DNA of 41,376 nucleotides, taken from assembly GCA_031280965.1 (NCBI GenBank), contig JAITFZ010000023.1, positions 1 through 41,376 on the forward strand, in the 5' to 3' direction. The position numbers were made by a program, and so were the translations under genes. Shown here one piece after another: positions 24,491 to 33,005 of the stretch. The DNA is from Oscillospiraceae bacterium. Lineage in GTDB: Bacteria; Bacillota; Clostridia; Oscillospirales; Ruminococcaceae. Within the stretch, counting starts at the first letter, position 1. Every line of letters starts with the position of its first letter. The notes below the pieces were generated by a model. It did not search any database. It worked only from the letters and a program-made list of their open reading frames with translations, and was not told the DNA's origin.

Positions 24491-24564
24491 CGAGGTGTGG
24501 CTCAGCTTGGTAGAGCGCTGCGTTCGGGACGCAGAGGCCGCAGGTTCAAATCCTGTCACCTCGA
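24491..24564 (+). tRNA. tRNA-Pro (CGG)
   Basis: The 74-base gene has acceptor stem CGAGGTG/CACCTCG, anticodon stem CTGCG/CGCAG with loop TTCGGGA (anticodon CGG), and T arm CAGG-TTCAAAT-CCTG. CCA is not encoded. It lies about 100 bases after pyrE and may be co-transcribed with it. Confidence 0.95.
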
Positions 24565-24581
24565 TAACATTCTTATAAGCG

Positions 24582-24607
24582 AAAACCCGCCTTCTTATGC
24601 GGGTTTT
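24582..24607 (+). terminator. bidirectional terminator between tRNA-Pro and the hybrid kinase gene
   Basis: AAAACCCGC (24582-24590) and GCGGGTTTT (24599-24607) form a nine-base stem with an eight-base loop; T-rich sequence (CTTGTTTT) follows on the plus strand, and on the minus strand the stem itself ends in TTTT. It can end both the tRNA and the convergent kinase transcript. Confidence 0.85.
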
Positions 24608-24613
24608 CTTGTT

Positions 24614-27574
24614 TTATTCTTTTGTTTGTTTTTCCTTTAACCCGGTAAGCGTTACAGCCGCAGCTTCAAAATCATAATTCTCAATTTGCTGTACAAGTTC
24701 CTCTGCTCCGGGCACGGCGCGGATTTCATCTAACAGGTCTACGCATTGAGGGTTGATGTTTTCAAGCATAGGTTCTAATTTTTCAAACAACGCACGTATC
24801 TTTCCGGCATCCAAGGTCTGCACTGCAAGACCCTCCGCTTCCGACTTGTTAAGCAATGGCTTTAGCTCGGACAACGCCCGCTCTAACTCGGACTTCAGCA
24901 GACCCATTTTGCTTTCCCAAATTGAGGCGGTTCCGAATTTAAGCAGGAATTCAACCTCTGCGGCGGCTTTCTGCAATTCGGGCATGTTAATCAGCCCCGC
25001 ATTGCCTTTTAAGGTGTGCGCCAGCCTGTGGGCAAGCTTTGTATCCCCTGCGGCAAACGCTTCGGCGATTTCACTGTATACTTTCTGATTGTTTTTCACA
25101 AAATTGATGCGCAGATTCTTTTGCAGTTCTCCGTTGCCCTCATGCTCGTCTACGGGGACGATGCTTACGGGATTCAGGTATTTCAACAGGACTCGCCATA
25201 ATTCCTGCGATGTAAAAGGTTTGCCTAAGCAGTCCGGCATTCCGTGCTTTTTATACTTCTCCAGCTCGCTTTTCATTACATTGGCAGTCACAGCCACTAT
25301 AGGCGTTTTTATGCCCGTTGCTATTATTTTCGTTGCGGCTTCAATTCCGTCCATGACCGGCATAAACATATCCATGAAAATCATGTCAAAAGGCTTTTTA
25401 CCTTTTTCCATACGCTCCCGAACCATATCCACGCCCACTTTTCCGTTATCCGCTACCTCCGCACGGATTCCCACACGGGTAAGATGCTCGCAGATTACCT
25501 CCTGATTCATAGGGTTGTCGTCGCAAACCAAAACGAAAGCATCGAAATACGGTTTCTTGAGAAGGGCAAAATCCTCGCGGTTGAATAATCCGTCGTCGGA
25601 ATCAACAGTTTCAAACGTTATTTCAAAGTTGAACTTACTGCCGACGCCGAGCGAGCTTTCCACCGCTAATTTCCCGCCCATTAACTCTACTATATTTTTT
25701 GTGATTGCAAGCCCGAGCCCGCTGCCGCCATAATTGCGCGTTGTACTGGAATCAGCTTGAATGAAAGGTTCAAAGATTTTATCAATCTGTTCGCAACTCA
25801 TTCCTATTCCTTCATCTCTCACCTCAAAATACACAACCGTATTGCCGTTATCCGATTTTTTTACAGTCGATGAAAGCCTGACAGTTCCGGCTTCTGTGAA
25901 TTTTACGGCGTTGGATAAAAGGTTCATAAGCGCCTGATACAGCCGTACCTGGTCGCCCACTAATTTTTTGCCGGGCGCCTGCTCGGCATAAACACTAAGG
26001 TCTAAGCCTTTGTCTTTTACGGCAGGCAGTACAACCGACTGACAGCGTGCGAAAACATCATGTAAATTAAAGGGTACATTCTCCAGTTCCATTTTACCCG
26101 ATTCGATTTTTGAAATGTCAAGGATGTCGTTTATAATCCGCAACAGCCAACCGGTACTGCTTGTAATTTTTCCCAAATAATCTTTAATTTGAGGCATGGT
26201 TCCGCAGTCTAATGCAAGCTCCGCAAATCCCATAATACTATTCATGGGGGTGCGGATTTCGTGGCTCATAGTCGCCAAAAATTCGGATTTGGCACGGTTG
26301 GCAAGCTCGGCAGTGACCTGCGCTTCTTTCAGGTTCAGCGTCATATCAATAAGATGCGTCCATGCGTTTTGCGTCGTACGCGCCAATTCGCCGATTTCGT
26401 CGTTGCGGGTGATGCCGTAAATTTTATTTTCGTCACGGTCGGATATGGAAACACTGTGAGTAAGCTGAGCTAAAGGTTTGAAAACCAACAGCCGCATTAA
26501 TAGTGTGCTTGCCGCCACATAAATGAAAAACGCCAAAACCAAAACGATAACTAACGGCAGAATATTGCTGATATTAAACAGCGCACCTGAACCGTAGAAA
26601 GTGACCGTCATCCAGTTGGTGTTAGGAATAGGCGCAATCGAAAGATACCGATAATCGCCGCCGGAGAGCTTAATAACTTCCGGTTCTGTCCGCCCGTAAA
26701 AAATCTCGGGGTTTCGCTGATACCTGTTTATGGCAGAAATGAAGCCGCTGTCCGAGTTTATGGTCAGTATGTGTTTTTCTTCCCCTATGTGGTGGCTGTC
26801 GGCATTCACAAGGTTAGGCTCCGGCGTGGCGCTGTCCATTTGAATGATTCCCCTGTGGTCTATGACAAATCCGCGCGCTCTCTCACCATCGTACAAGCTG
26901 AACAAATCATTAAAGATTTCGTCATACTGCACCGCCGAACATAATACGCCCACGGTTCTTCCGTCTTGCTCTACCTTATGGTTTATCCACAAACGGCGGG
27001 TATTAGTAAATTTGCAAATTTCCGTATTCAGGGTAAAATCAAAAGCCGAGCCAATCGTATTAAAGAACCACTGGTCATAGGGGAGATTCCGGTCAAGTGT
27101 ATTAGGCGGGCTGTTCGGGTCGTTTTCGTCTTTAAGTATGGGTGAAAATTGCTCAAACGTGGTGTCGCCTGCAATCAAGTACTCGTGCATTGACTCCAGC
27201 ACAGCAAAATGCGAGCCGTTGATTTGAAGCATTTTGACATAAAGCATCATTTCCTGAAAAGCTGCGGCTTTTTTTTCGGGGTTTTTCTCATCGGCAAACC
27301 ATTCGATTGTTTTTTCGGAACGCGACATATGCTGAACTAACGAGATTTCTTTGCTTAAATGCGAGCTGAATGTATTTACCGTATCAAGAGTATAAAAACG
27401 CACATAATCAACAGAGGCGGCTTCAACTAAGTTATTAATCAGAAAACCGCACACCGCGACAGTAACAGTTATGATTAAAACAATAAAGAGTATATTAAAA
27501 TTTCTGAAGCGCGCCGCTATTCCTCTTTTGTTTTTTCTGCTCTCAGGGTTGTCCGCTTTTGCAGGTTGGTTCAT
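24614..27574 (-). CDS. hybrid sensor histidine kinase (Cache-like sensor, HAMP, HisKA, ATPase, REC, Hpt)
   Basis: The 986-residue product has a membrane helix at about 27-49, a large outside domain (about 55-330) of probable double-Cache type, a second helix, HAMP, HisKA with phospho-His438 (MSHEIRTPMNS), a HATPase_c domain with DEGIGMS and GGSGLGLAIT, a receiver with phospho-Asp735 (MDMFMPVMDG), and Hpt with His853 (AHTLKGNAGL). All relay residues are present. No separate response regulator is next to it, so the final target is elsewhere or reached through Hpt. It follows the substrate-binding lipoprotein gene by 27 bases, suggesting that the lipoprotein delivers its signal (inference). Confidence 0.92.
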   Translation of the reverse strand: MNQPAKADNPESRKNKRGIAARFRNFNILFIVLIITVTVAVCGFLINNLVEAASVDYVRFYTLDTVNTFSSHLSKEISLVQHMSRSEKTIEWFADEKNPEKKAAAFQEMMLYVKMLQINGSHFAVLESMHEYLIAGDTTFEQFSPILKDENDPNSPPNTLDRNLPYDQWFFNTIGSAFDFTLNTEICKFTNTRRLWINHKVEQDGRTVGVLCSAVQYDEIFNDLFSLYDGERARGFVIDHRGIIQMDSATPEPNLVNADSHHIGEEKHILTINSDSGFISAINRYQRNPEIFYGRTEPEVIKLSGGDYRYLSIAPIPNTNWMTVTFYGSGALFNISNILPLVIVLVLAFFIYVAASTLLMRLLVFKPLAQLTHSVSISDRDENKIYGITRNDEIGELARTTQNAWTHLIDMTLNLKEAQVTAELANRAKSEFLATMSHEIRTPMNSIMGFAELALDCGTMPQIKDYLGKITSSTGWLLRIINDILDISKIESGKMELENVPFNLHDVFARCQSVVLPAVKDKGLDLSVYAEQAPGKKLVGDQVRLYQALMNLLSNAVKFTEAGTVRLSSTVKKSDNGNTVVYFEVRDEGIGMSCEQIDKIFEPFIQADSSTTRNYGGSGLGLAITKNIVELMGGKLAVESSLGVGSKFNFEITFETVDSDDGLFNREDFALLKKPYFDAFVLVCDDNPMNQEVICEHLTRVGIRAEVADNGKVGVDMVRERMEKGKKPFDMIFMDMFMPVMDGIEAATKIIATGIKTPIVAVTANVMKSELEKYKKHGMPDCLGKPFTSQELWRVLLKYLNPVSIVPVDEHEGNGELQKNLRINFVKNNQKVYSEIAEAFAAGDTKLAHRLAHTLKGNAGLINMPELQKAAAEVEFLLKFGTASIWESKMGLLKSELERALSELKPLLNKSEAEGLAVQTLDAGKIRALFEKLEPMLENINPQCVDLLDEIRAVPGAEELVQQIENYDFEAAAVTLTGLKEKQTKE

Positions 27575-27601
27575 AAGACATCTTCGCCCCTCTCGTAAAT
27601 A

Positions 27602-28483
27602 CTATTTAATTAGATTGCTTGCCCTTAAAAAATCTTCCGCGACATCTTTCGGAGGTTCGCCCGCTACGTTGACCATATAATTTAGCTCCTGCATAACTTC
27701 ATCGGTCAGCAAACCTGCGAGCTTGCCGAGTATTTCTAACAGTTCGGGATGCTTTTCCGCTGTTTCGTCCCTGATTATGACCATCCCTTGATACGGCGGG
27801 AAAAATTGTTTGTCATCTTCCAATACTACGAGGTTAGATTCGTTTAACATTCCGTCGGTGGAAAAAACCTCAATCACCTGAATTTCATCATTGGCGATGG
27901 CGTCATAGCGCAAAACAGGGTCAACCACCCTTTCCTCCTTGAAAGTCATATTATATGTTATTTTCAGATTGGGAATACCGTCATATCTGTTAAGGATTTC
28001 AGCGTGACCGCCGAAAATAAAGTCCGCCGAAACTTCCGCCAAATCCGAAATGGTTTTGAGATTATACTCTTTGGCGGTGTCGGCTCTCACCGCCAAAGCG
28101 AAAGTGTTATTAAAGCCGAGCCGGTCAAGCATAAGCAGATTGTGCCTTTCCATAAGCTCTCTTGCGGAAATTTCATAAACCTCATCAGCACTTCTTTCAT
28201 CGGAAATTTTAAGATAACTGCCGTATACGGTTCCGGTATACTCCACATATAAATCAACGGCACCGGTTCTTGTGGCTGCAAAAAGAACATCGGACGCTAA
28301 GTCGCTCTTATACGTAACGTTTAAACTCGTATTATCTTCAATAAGCAATTTGAGCATATACCCTAAAATATACTGCTCCGTAAAATCCTTGGCGCCCACT
28401 ACAATAGCGGCATTTCTTCGCGAACAGCCCGCAAATGTTCCGCAAATGACCAGCAGAGCCATGATTAAGATTGATTTTTTCAT
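27602..28483 (-). CDS. OpuAC-type substrate-binding lipoprotein
   Basis: The 293-residue product has a lipoprotein signal with Cys20 (FAGC) and then an OpuAC/ProX-type binding domain: VVGAKDFTEQYILGYMLKLL, DLYVEYTGTVYG, FNNTFALAVRADTAKEY and the late VVLEDDKQFFPPYQGMVIIRD. The family binds quaternary amines such as glycine betaine or choline for an ABC importer; ligand cannot be read here. No permease or ATPase gene is near; the partner is a hybrid kinase. The ATG at 28483 is chosen because the signal peptide begins there, a purine-rich GGGGGG precedes it, and an upstream in-frame start would lie before the promoter. Confidence 0.88.
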   Translation of the reverse strand: MKKSILIMALLVICGTFAGCSRRNAAIVVGAKDFTEQYILGYMLKLLIEDNTSLNVTYKSDLASDVLFAATRTGAVDLYVEYTGTVYGSYLKISDERSADEVYEISARELMERHNLLMLDRLGFNNTFALAVRADTAKEYNLKTISDLAEVSADFIFGGHAEILNRYDGIPNLKITYNMTFKEERVVDPVLRYDAIANDEIQVIEVFSTDGMLNESNLVVLEDDKQFFPPYQGMVIIRDETAEKHPELLEILGKLAGLLTDEVMQELNYMVNVAGEPPKDVAEDFLRASNLIK

Positions 28484-28517
28484 AAACCCCCCTAAGTTTT
28501 TGTGTTTGTCTAATAAC

Positions 28518-28546
28518 ATTGTATACTTTTTTACGCGGAATTGCAA
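28518..28546 (-). promoter_or_regulatory. sigma-A promoter of the binding protein-kinase operon
   Basis: Minus strand TTGCAA (28546-28541), 17 bases, TACAAT (28523-28518), 34 bases before the ATG at 28483. Confidence 0.7.
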
Positions 28547-28720
28547 TAGTGTTTGAAAAATTTTGAGAATATTCAACTTGTAAATACAGCATAAGCATAA
28601 ATCGTCGAATTATTGCGGCTTGCGCCACAGCAACACAACTCTCCCTTTCGCCTGAAATTGAACGTTCTGCTATATACACAACTGACAAGAGCGATTTGTC
28701 ACATTTTTTTACAAAACGCA

Positions 28721-28741
28721 CGGGCGGTTGTCAGCCGCCCG
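28721..28741 (-). terminator. terminator of the glycosyltransferase operon
   Basis: CGGGCGG (28721-28727) and CCGCCCG (28735-28741) form a seven-base GC stem that overlaps the stop codon of the gene ending at 28731; on the minus strand it is followed by TGCGTTTTG. The rest of the gap to 28517 shows only the next operon's promoter. Confidence 0.65.
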
Positions 28742-30422
28742 TAAAATCCTCTAATAAAAACTCTGCCGCATATCTTATATGCTCTGACCTGCAAGAATCC
28801 GACACCTTTTTAAACTCGTCAATATAACCCTGCCTATTCCCGCTGTCAAGCGCTTTCCGCGCCGCGCCGGCATAAAATCCGAAGCGATGAATTTCAGAAA
28901 GTTCGCCTGAGTTGCGGTTATCGGCGGCGTAACGCGCCGCATATTTCGCGAAGCTCCCGTAAAACACCGCCCTTTCATGCCAGGGGATTCTGCCCGTGTA
29001 GCCCAGCGCCGCCTCGTAAAGCTTAATTCCGAAAGATAAGTTTTCGGGGCTTTCGGTGAAAAACCGCTCGTCTTTATAGCCCATCACCAAACGGGGCATA
29101 TTTAAGTTGTTTTGTGCGATTTTAGCTAAAATTGCGGTTAAATATTCGTCATTCATATTCAGGATTGTGTCTGTTATATCGGCGTTGTTTTTCAATGTAT
29201 TTAAAACCGTTTCATAATCCTGCTCCGAAACGCTGTCCTGCGCCGCATTGTCGTCGGGAACGTCGTCTGCGCCGCCTTTTGAAACCACCTGTATTTCCGC
29301 GTTCACGATGCTTGTATCAAACGCCACCTTCTTGCGGCCTGTTTTAAAGAGAAGGCTGTTGTATTCGGCTTTTGCCGCGTCATGCTTTTCGGGCTCAATG
29401 AACGTAATCGACATCATGCCTAAGCCGACGGCACTCAGGTTTCCGCGCATATAAGCTTCATACAGTCTGAAATAATCCTCGAAAGATTTTATAGCCTCTT
29501 CGTATTCCCCCTGCTTTTGTAAGGTTAAAGCTTTAGCCGCGTATACGTCAAGCCAAAGTACGCTTTTGCTTTTTGCCTGCCTTTTATAAATGCCGAGAAA
29601 TTCGTTGATACAGGCTTTTGCCTTATCGTATTCCTCCCTCTCGCAGCAAATTTGTATATTAAGGACTAAAAAACATGCCGCGTAATCGTCTTTGGGCTGT
29701 TTTCGCGCTACAACGAGCGACTCGCGCAAAAACGTTTCTGCTTCCTCCCCCGAAAGCTCCTTGTTAATATGGAAGCGGACGCGGCAGTCATCGGGGTTCT
29801 TTTTCAGTTCTTCGTATAACGGAACAAGGTTTCTCTGCTTTTTGGCTTCTTTTTGTTCTGCGGTTTCGTGCGCGTATCCCCAGTGATTAGCGAATGTACT
29901 AAGATACCGCGTGGGCGCAGGGAATGGCGACAGGTGTTCGTGTATGGCGCCTTTAAAGCACAGCCCCGGAACACGCTTCGCTATGCGGTGTACCGCGAAC
30001 TTTGACCACACGGAGCCGTCGGGCGTTGTGTAGTCTTTTGTCATATAAACGGCGCTTCTGTACTTATTAAGCATTTTCCCGTCGGTAAAAAAGGCGGTGA
30101 TTTCGCTTAAATCCTCATCGAGAATGTCATCCGCGTCAATGAACATAAACCACTCTCCGACGCATTTATTAAGCCCGAAGTTGCGGGCAGCGGAAAAATC
30201 ACCAATCCAGTCAAAGTGAAAAACCTTATCTGTATAACGCCGTGCAATTTCAACGGTTTTATCCGTTGAGCCGGTATCCGTTATTACCAACTCGCTCGGG
30301 ACCGCGTCTAAAAGCGGCTTTAATGCGTCAAGACATTGAGCAAGGTATTTTTCCTCATTTTTTACTATCATGCCGACAGATAAAACAATGCCGCTGTTAT
30401 TTCCGATAATTCGAGCTTTCAT
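28731..30422 (-). CDS. family 2 glycosyltransferase with TPR-like C-terminal part
   Basis: The 563-residue product has a GT-A domain (about 14-110): LSVGMIVKNEEKYLAQCLDAL, VITDTGSTDKTVEIARRY and the nucleotide-sugar/metal motif FMFIDADD. After about 200 come helical TPR-like repeats (EEYDKAKACINEFLGIY, GEYEEAIKSFEDYFRLY). No membrane helix is seen, so it should be cytoplasmic. The SunS-type GT-TPR layout is found in enzymes that modify peptides or proteins; acceptor unknown. It follows a paralogue by 16 bases, likely in one transcript. Confidence 0.85.
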   Translation of the reverse strand: MKARIIGNNSGIVLSVGMIVKNEEKYLAQCLDALKPLLDAVPSELVITDTGSTDKTVEIARRYTDKVFHFDWIGDFSAARNFGLNKCVGEWFMFIDADDILDEDLSEITAFFTDGKMLNKYRSAVYMTKDYTTPDGSVWSKFAVHRIAKRVPGLCFKGAIHEHLSPFPAPTRYLSTFANHWGYAHETAEQKEAKKQRNLVPLYEELKKNPDDCRVRFHINKELSGEEAETFLRESLVVARKQPKDDYAACFLVLNIQICCEREEYDKAKACINEFLGIYKRQAKSKSVLWLDVYAAKALTLQKQGEYEEAIKSFEDYFRLYEAYMRGNLSAVGLGMMSITFIEPEKHDAAKAEYNSLLFKTGRKKVAFDTSIVNAEIQVVSKGGADDVPDDNAAQDSVSEQDYETVLNTLKNNADITDTILNMNDEYLTAILAKIAQNNLNMPRLVMGYKDERFFTESPENLSFGIKLYEAALGYTGRIPWHERAVFYGSFAKYAARYAADNRNSGELSEIHRFGFYAGAARKALDSGNRQGYIDEFKKVSDSCRSEHIRYAAEFLLEDFTGG

Positions 30423-30438
30423 TGAAATTCTCCTTGTT

Positions 30439-32427
30439 TTACAGCGTCGCGCTGAATTCGTTTATGATGAATTTTATGATTTCCTGCTTAGAATTGCAGG
30501 AAGTTAAAGCTTTCTTGAGTTCCCTGACATAACTGAGCTTGTTTCCGGCGTCAAGCTCTTTTTGTGCCGCGCCCATATAATAACCGAATCTGTCCGACTC
30601 AGGAAGCGCGCCGACATCGGATTCATTAAGCAAATCGGCATTATAAACATTCGCAACGTAAAGCGAGCTGTAATTTAAATAAATCCTGTAGAGCGCGGAT
30701 TTCTGCACGTCATTCAAGGCGCCGGCTCTGCTGCACGCCGCCTCAAAAAGCAACGTCCCGAACAGCAGATTTTTAATGCTTGAAAAATAAAATTCATCGC
30801 TTTTGTAATTAAGCGCCAAAAGCGGCAGATTATCATTATAAAGTGCGATGGTTGTTAAATGCGCCATAATAAGCTCGAAGTTCATTTTCGAGATTGCGCC
30901 GCTTAAATCAATCTGTTTCATCAAAGCGAGATAAACAGCCTCGGAATAACCCGCGGGAAGCGCATCAAAGCTTTCTGTGAATTCTTCTAAACCTGCGTTA
31001 TCCCCGTTCGCGCAAATTCGCATAAATTCGGCAAACTTACCTTTAGGGGCGGCTTCTTCCCCCTCGGGTTCAAAGCTTTTTGCAAATTCCCGGTCGCGGT
31101 AATATAATTTTTCAAGCTCCTGTACAAAATAAGCCGTCTTGTCTTCCCCGCCTGTTCCGATGATTTTCTCATAAAACTTAACAAGCTCTTTACGGAAAGA
31201 ATCTGTTTCAAATGCGGCTTGGTTCCCCGCGATTTCAATGACGGTGCTTATGATTTTGCCGAAAGTTTCCGCGCTCACGGAACCGAAGTCGGTATCGGCA
31301 TAAACCGAGAACGCCTCTGCGGGGCGGTTCTGCCCGGAAATGCAAAGAGCAAGCGTGTTCTGCATGGAATCACGCTTTTCGGGCATCAGCCAGTTTGAAA
31401 CGACAAAACCCAGTACGCCTCTGTCAAGTTCGTTATTTTCGTATTTCTTATAGTATTCAAGGAAATTTCTTATGCTTTCTTCCGCTTCGGAAAACCTTCC
31501 GAGTTCATTAAGAAGCCCGCCCTTAAAGGCATAGGCTTCGGCGAGTACGGCGTTGTCCGGATTTGCTTTTGAGATTGCTCTGTCTATAACATCGAGCGCT
31601 TTCTCGTTTTGTTCTTCTTTTTTATACATTTCAAAAGCATTGAAATAAGCGGTGAACAAAACAGGTTCATCAGACTTGTCGGCGAGCGGAAGCGACCTTT
31701 CTATAAGCTCACGTTTCCTGTCGTCTAAAAAAAGCATAGATGAAACGGTATGATAGATGTTCCGCAGGTTATCGGGGTCTTTTTCGAGTTCTTTTTCGAG
31801 CAGCACAAGGTTGCGCTTAGATTTTTCGATGAGCTTTTCCTCTGTTTCAAAAGCGTAGCCGTAGTGCAGGGCGTAGGAATTTGAATAGTAAGCTGGAAGG
31901 TAAAAGTTATTGAAATACTCATGGATTGCGCCCTCGAACCGCAAATCGTCTGTTTTGCGGTTTATTCTGTGAGCGCAGAAGTTAAAGTACGTATCATACT
32001 GCATGGTAGTGTAGTTGCGGGTGATATAATAAGCGGTGTTGTAGTTCCTGTGAATGTTCTCATTACTGAAAAACTCAATCAAATCACTAATATCCTCGAA
32101 GTGGTCGTCTGCGTCAAGGAACATGAACCACTGCCCCCTGCATTTTTCAAGCCCGAAGTTGCGGGCTGCGGCAAAGTCATTGACCCAGTCAAAGTGTTCA
32201 ATCCTGTCGGTATAACGGCGCGCAATTTCGACAGTTTTGTCCGTTGAACCGGTATCAACGATAATAAGCTCGCTCGGAACGGCATCTAAAAGCGGCTTCA
32301 AGCCGTCAAGGCAGGTGCCGAGCATTTTTTCCTCGTTTTTGACTATCATGCTGACCGAAACGATTATTTTTTTGTCATAAGTATAAGACAGGGTTTTTGC
32401 AGTGCTTTGAGAGACACGGGCTTTCAT
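30439..32427 (-). CDS. family 2 glycosyltransferase with long TPR-like C-terminal part
   Basis: The 662-residue product is a paralogue of the downstream gene and shares the GT-A core almost word for word: VSVSMIVKNEEKMLGTCLDGL, IIVDTGSTDKTVEIARRYTD and WFMFLDADD. The C-terminal 400 residues are helical with TPR-like units (EEQNEKALDVIDRAISKANPD, GRFSEAEESIRNFLEYY). Both proteins start MKAR and end with a similar helical segment (SDRFGYYMGAAQKELDAGN against HRFGFYAGAARKALDSGN), pointing to a tandem duplication. AGGAGG stands eight bases before the ATG. Its substrate is not evident. Confidence 0.85.
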   Translation of the reverse strand: MKARVSQSTAKTLSYTYDKKIIVSVSMIVKNEEKMLGTCLDGLKPLLDAVPSELIIVDTGSTDKTVEIARRYTDRIEHFDWVNDFAAARNFGLEKCRGQWFMFLDADDHFEDISDLIEFFSNENIHRNYNTAYYITRNYTTMQYDTYFNFCAHRINRKTDDLRFEGAIHEYFNNFYLPAYYSNSYALHYGYAFETEEKLIEKSKRNLVLLEKELEKDPDNLRNIYHTVSSMLFLDDRKRELIERSLPLADKSDEPVLFTAYFNAFEMYKKEEQNEKALDVIDRAISKANPDNAVLAEAYAFKGGLLNELGRFSEAEESIRNFLEYYKKYENNELDRGVLGFVVSNWLMPEKRDSMQNTLALCISGQNRPAEAFSVYADTDFGSVSAETFGKIISTVIEIAGNQAAFETDSFRKELVKFYEKIIGTGGEDKTAYFVQELEKLYYRDREFAKSFEPEGEEAAPKGKFAEFMRICANGDNAGLEEFTESFDALPAGYSEAVYLALMKQIDLSGAISKMNFELIMAHLTTIALYNDNLPLLALNYKSDEFYFSSIKNLLFGTLLFEAACSRAGALNDVQKSALYRIYLNYSSLYVANVYNADLLNESDVGALPESDRFGYYMGAAQKELDAGNKLSYVRELKKALTSCNSKQEIIKFIINEFSATL

Positions 32428-32451
32428 ATGCTTATCCTCCTCGTGAGTTTT

Positions 32452-32487
32452 CAGCGTCAGGACGCTGTTCCCGCGGTTTTACCGCGG
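32452..32487 (-). promoter_or_regulatory. two hairpins in the glycosyltransferase leader
   Basis: CAGCGTC/GACGCTG (32452-32458 with 32461-32467) and CCGCGG/CCGCGG (32471-32476 with 32482-32487) lie in tandem just upstream of the ribosome site of the gene starting at 32427. With no T run they are more likely to protect or tune the 5' end of the mRNA than to terminate it. Confidence 0.45.
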
Positions 32488-32497
32488 CTCTTTAATA

Positions 32498-32526
32498 ATC
32501 ATACCATATTTTTTATAAAAGAGCAA
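32498..32526 (-). promoter_or_regulatory. sigma-A promoter of the glycosyltransferase operon
   Basis: Minus strand TTGCTC (32526-32521), 17 bases, TATGAT (32503-32498), divergent from the DUF3795 promoter 20 bases away. Confidence 0.7.
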
Positions 32527-32545
32527 TAAATATTTTGCCGGATTG

Positions 32546-32574
32546 TTGACAATTGTTTTATTATTTGTTACAAT
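32546..32574 (+). promoter_or_regulatory. sigma-A promoter of the DUF3795 gene
   Basis: TTGACA (32546-32551), 17 bases, TACAAT (32569-32574), about 50 bases before the gene start. Confidence 0.75.
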
Positions 32575-32625
32575 ATATAAGATGGTAAGAGAGAAAAATG
32601 TCAATATATTGTAAAAAAGGCAAGG

Positions 32626-32922
32626 ATGGGAGATATGCAGGAAAACATAAGCTGTTGCGGGCGCGACTGTTACGAGTGCAGACATTTCCCGCACGAATGT
32701 TTGGGGTGCAACGAGGAGGCGGGGCGCGTTTTTTGGCTTCAATACGTTGATGAAGTGATTTGCCCTATTTATAATTGCTGCCGTAACGACAGGCACAGCA
32801 TAGACTGCGGGCTTTGCGGCGACCACCCGTGCTGGCGGTATGAGGAAGATAAGGTTGTGCCGGATGACTATCCTATGCTGGAAACGATTGAACCTAAGTG
32901 GATAGAAGTAAAAGTGGGGTGA
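32626..32922 (+). CDS. DUF3795 family protein, Cys-rich
   Basis: The 98-residue product fits DUF3795: CCGRDCYECRHFP, CLGCNEEAG near Trp and the later CPIYNCC and CGLCGDHPCWRY. It has 12 Cys, probably binding zinc or an Fe-S cluster; the family has no settled function. Two ATGs nine bases apart are possible starts (32626 or 32635); AAAGG suits the first. It has its own promoter and no clear functional partner. Confidence 0.85.
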   Translation: MGDMQENISCCGRDCYECRHFPHECLGCNEEAGRVFWLQYVDEVICPIYNCCRNDRHSIDCGLCGDHPCWRYEEDKVVPDDYPMLETIEPKWIEVKVG

Positions 32923-32940
32923 CGGTTGTCTGATTATTTA

Positions 32941-32969
32941 TTGACTTGTCGGCATTTTCATGTTATACT
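32941..32969 (+). promoter_or_regulatory. sigma-A promoter of the secreted-protein gene
   Basis: TTGACT (32941-32946), 17 bases, TATACT (32964-32969). It overlaps the 5' end of the longest open frame, which argues for the later GTG start at 33006. Confidence 0.75.
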
Positions 32970-33005
32970 GATACCAAATCATATTTAATAAGGAGGATTA
33001 TTTTT

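Noticed and set aside
24323-24640. Open frames over the tRNA-Pro region on both strands
   Set aside because: They translate the tRNA itself (GVAQLGRALRSG-type peptides are a well-known artefact of tRNA genes).
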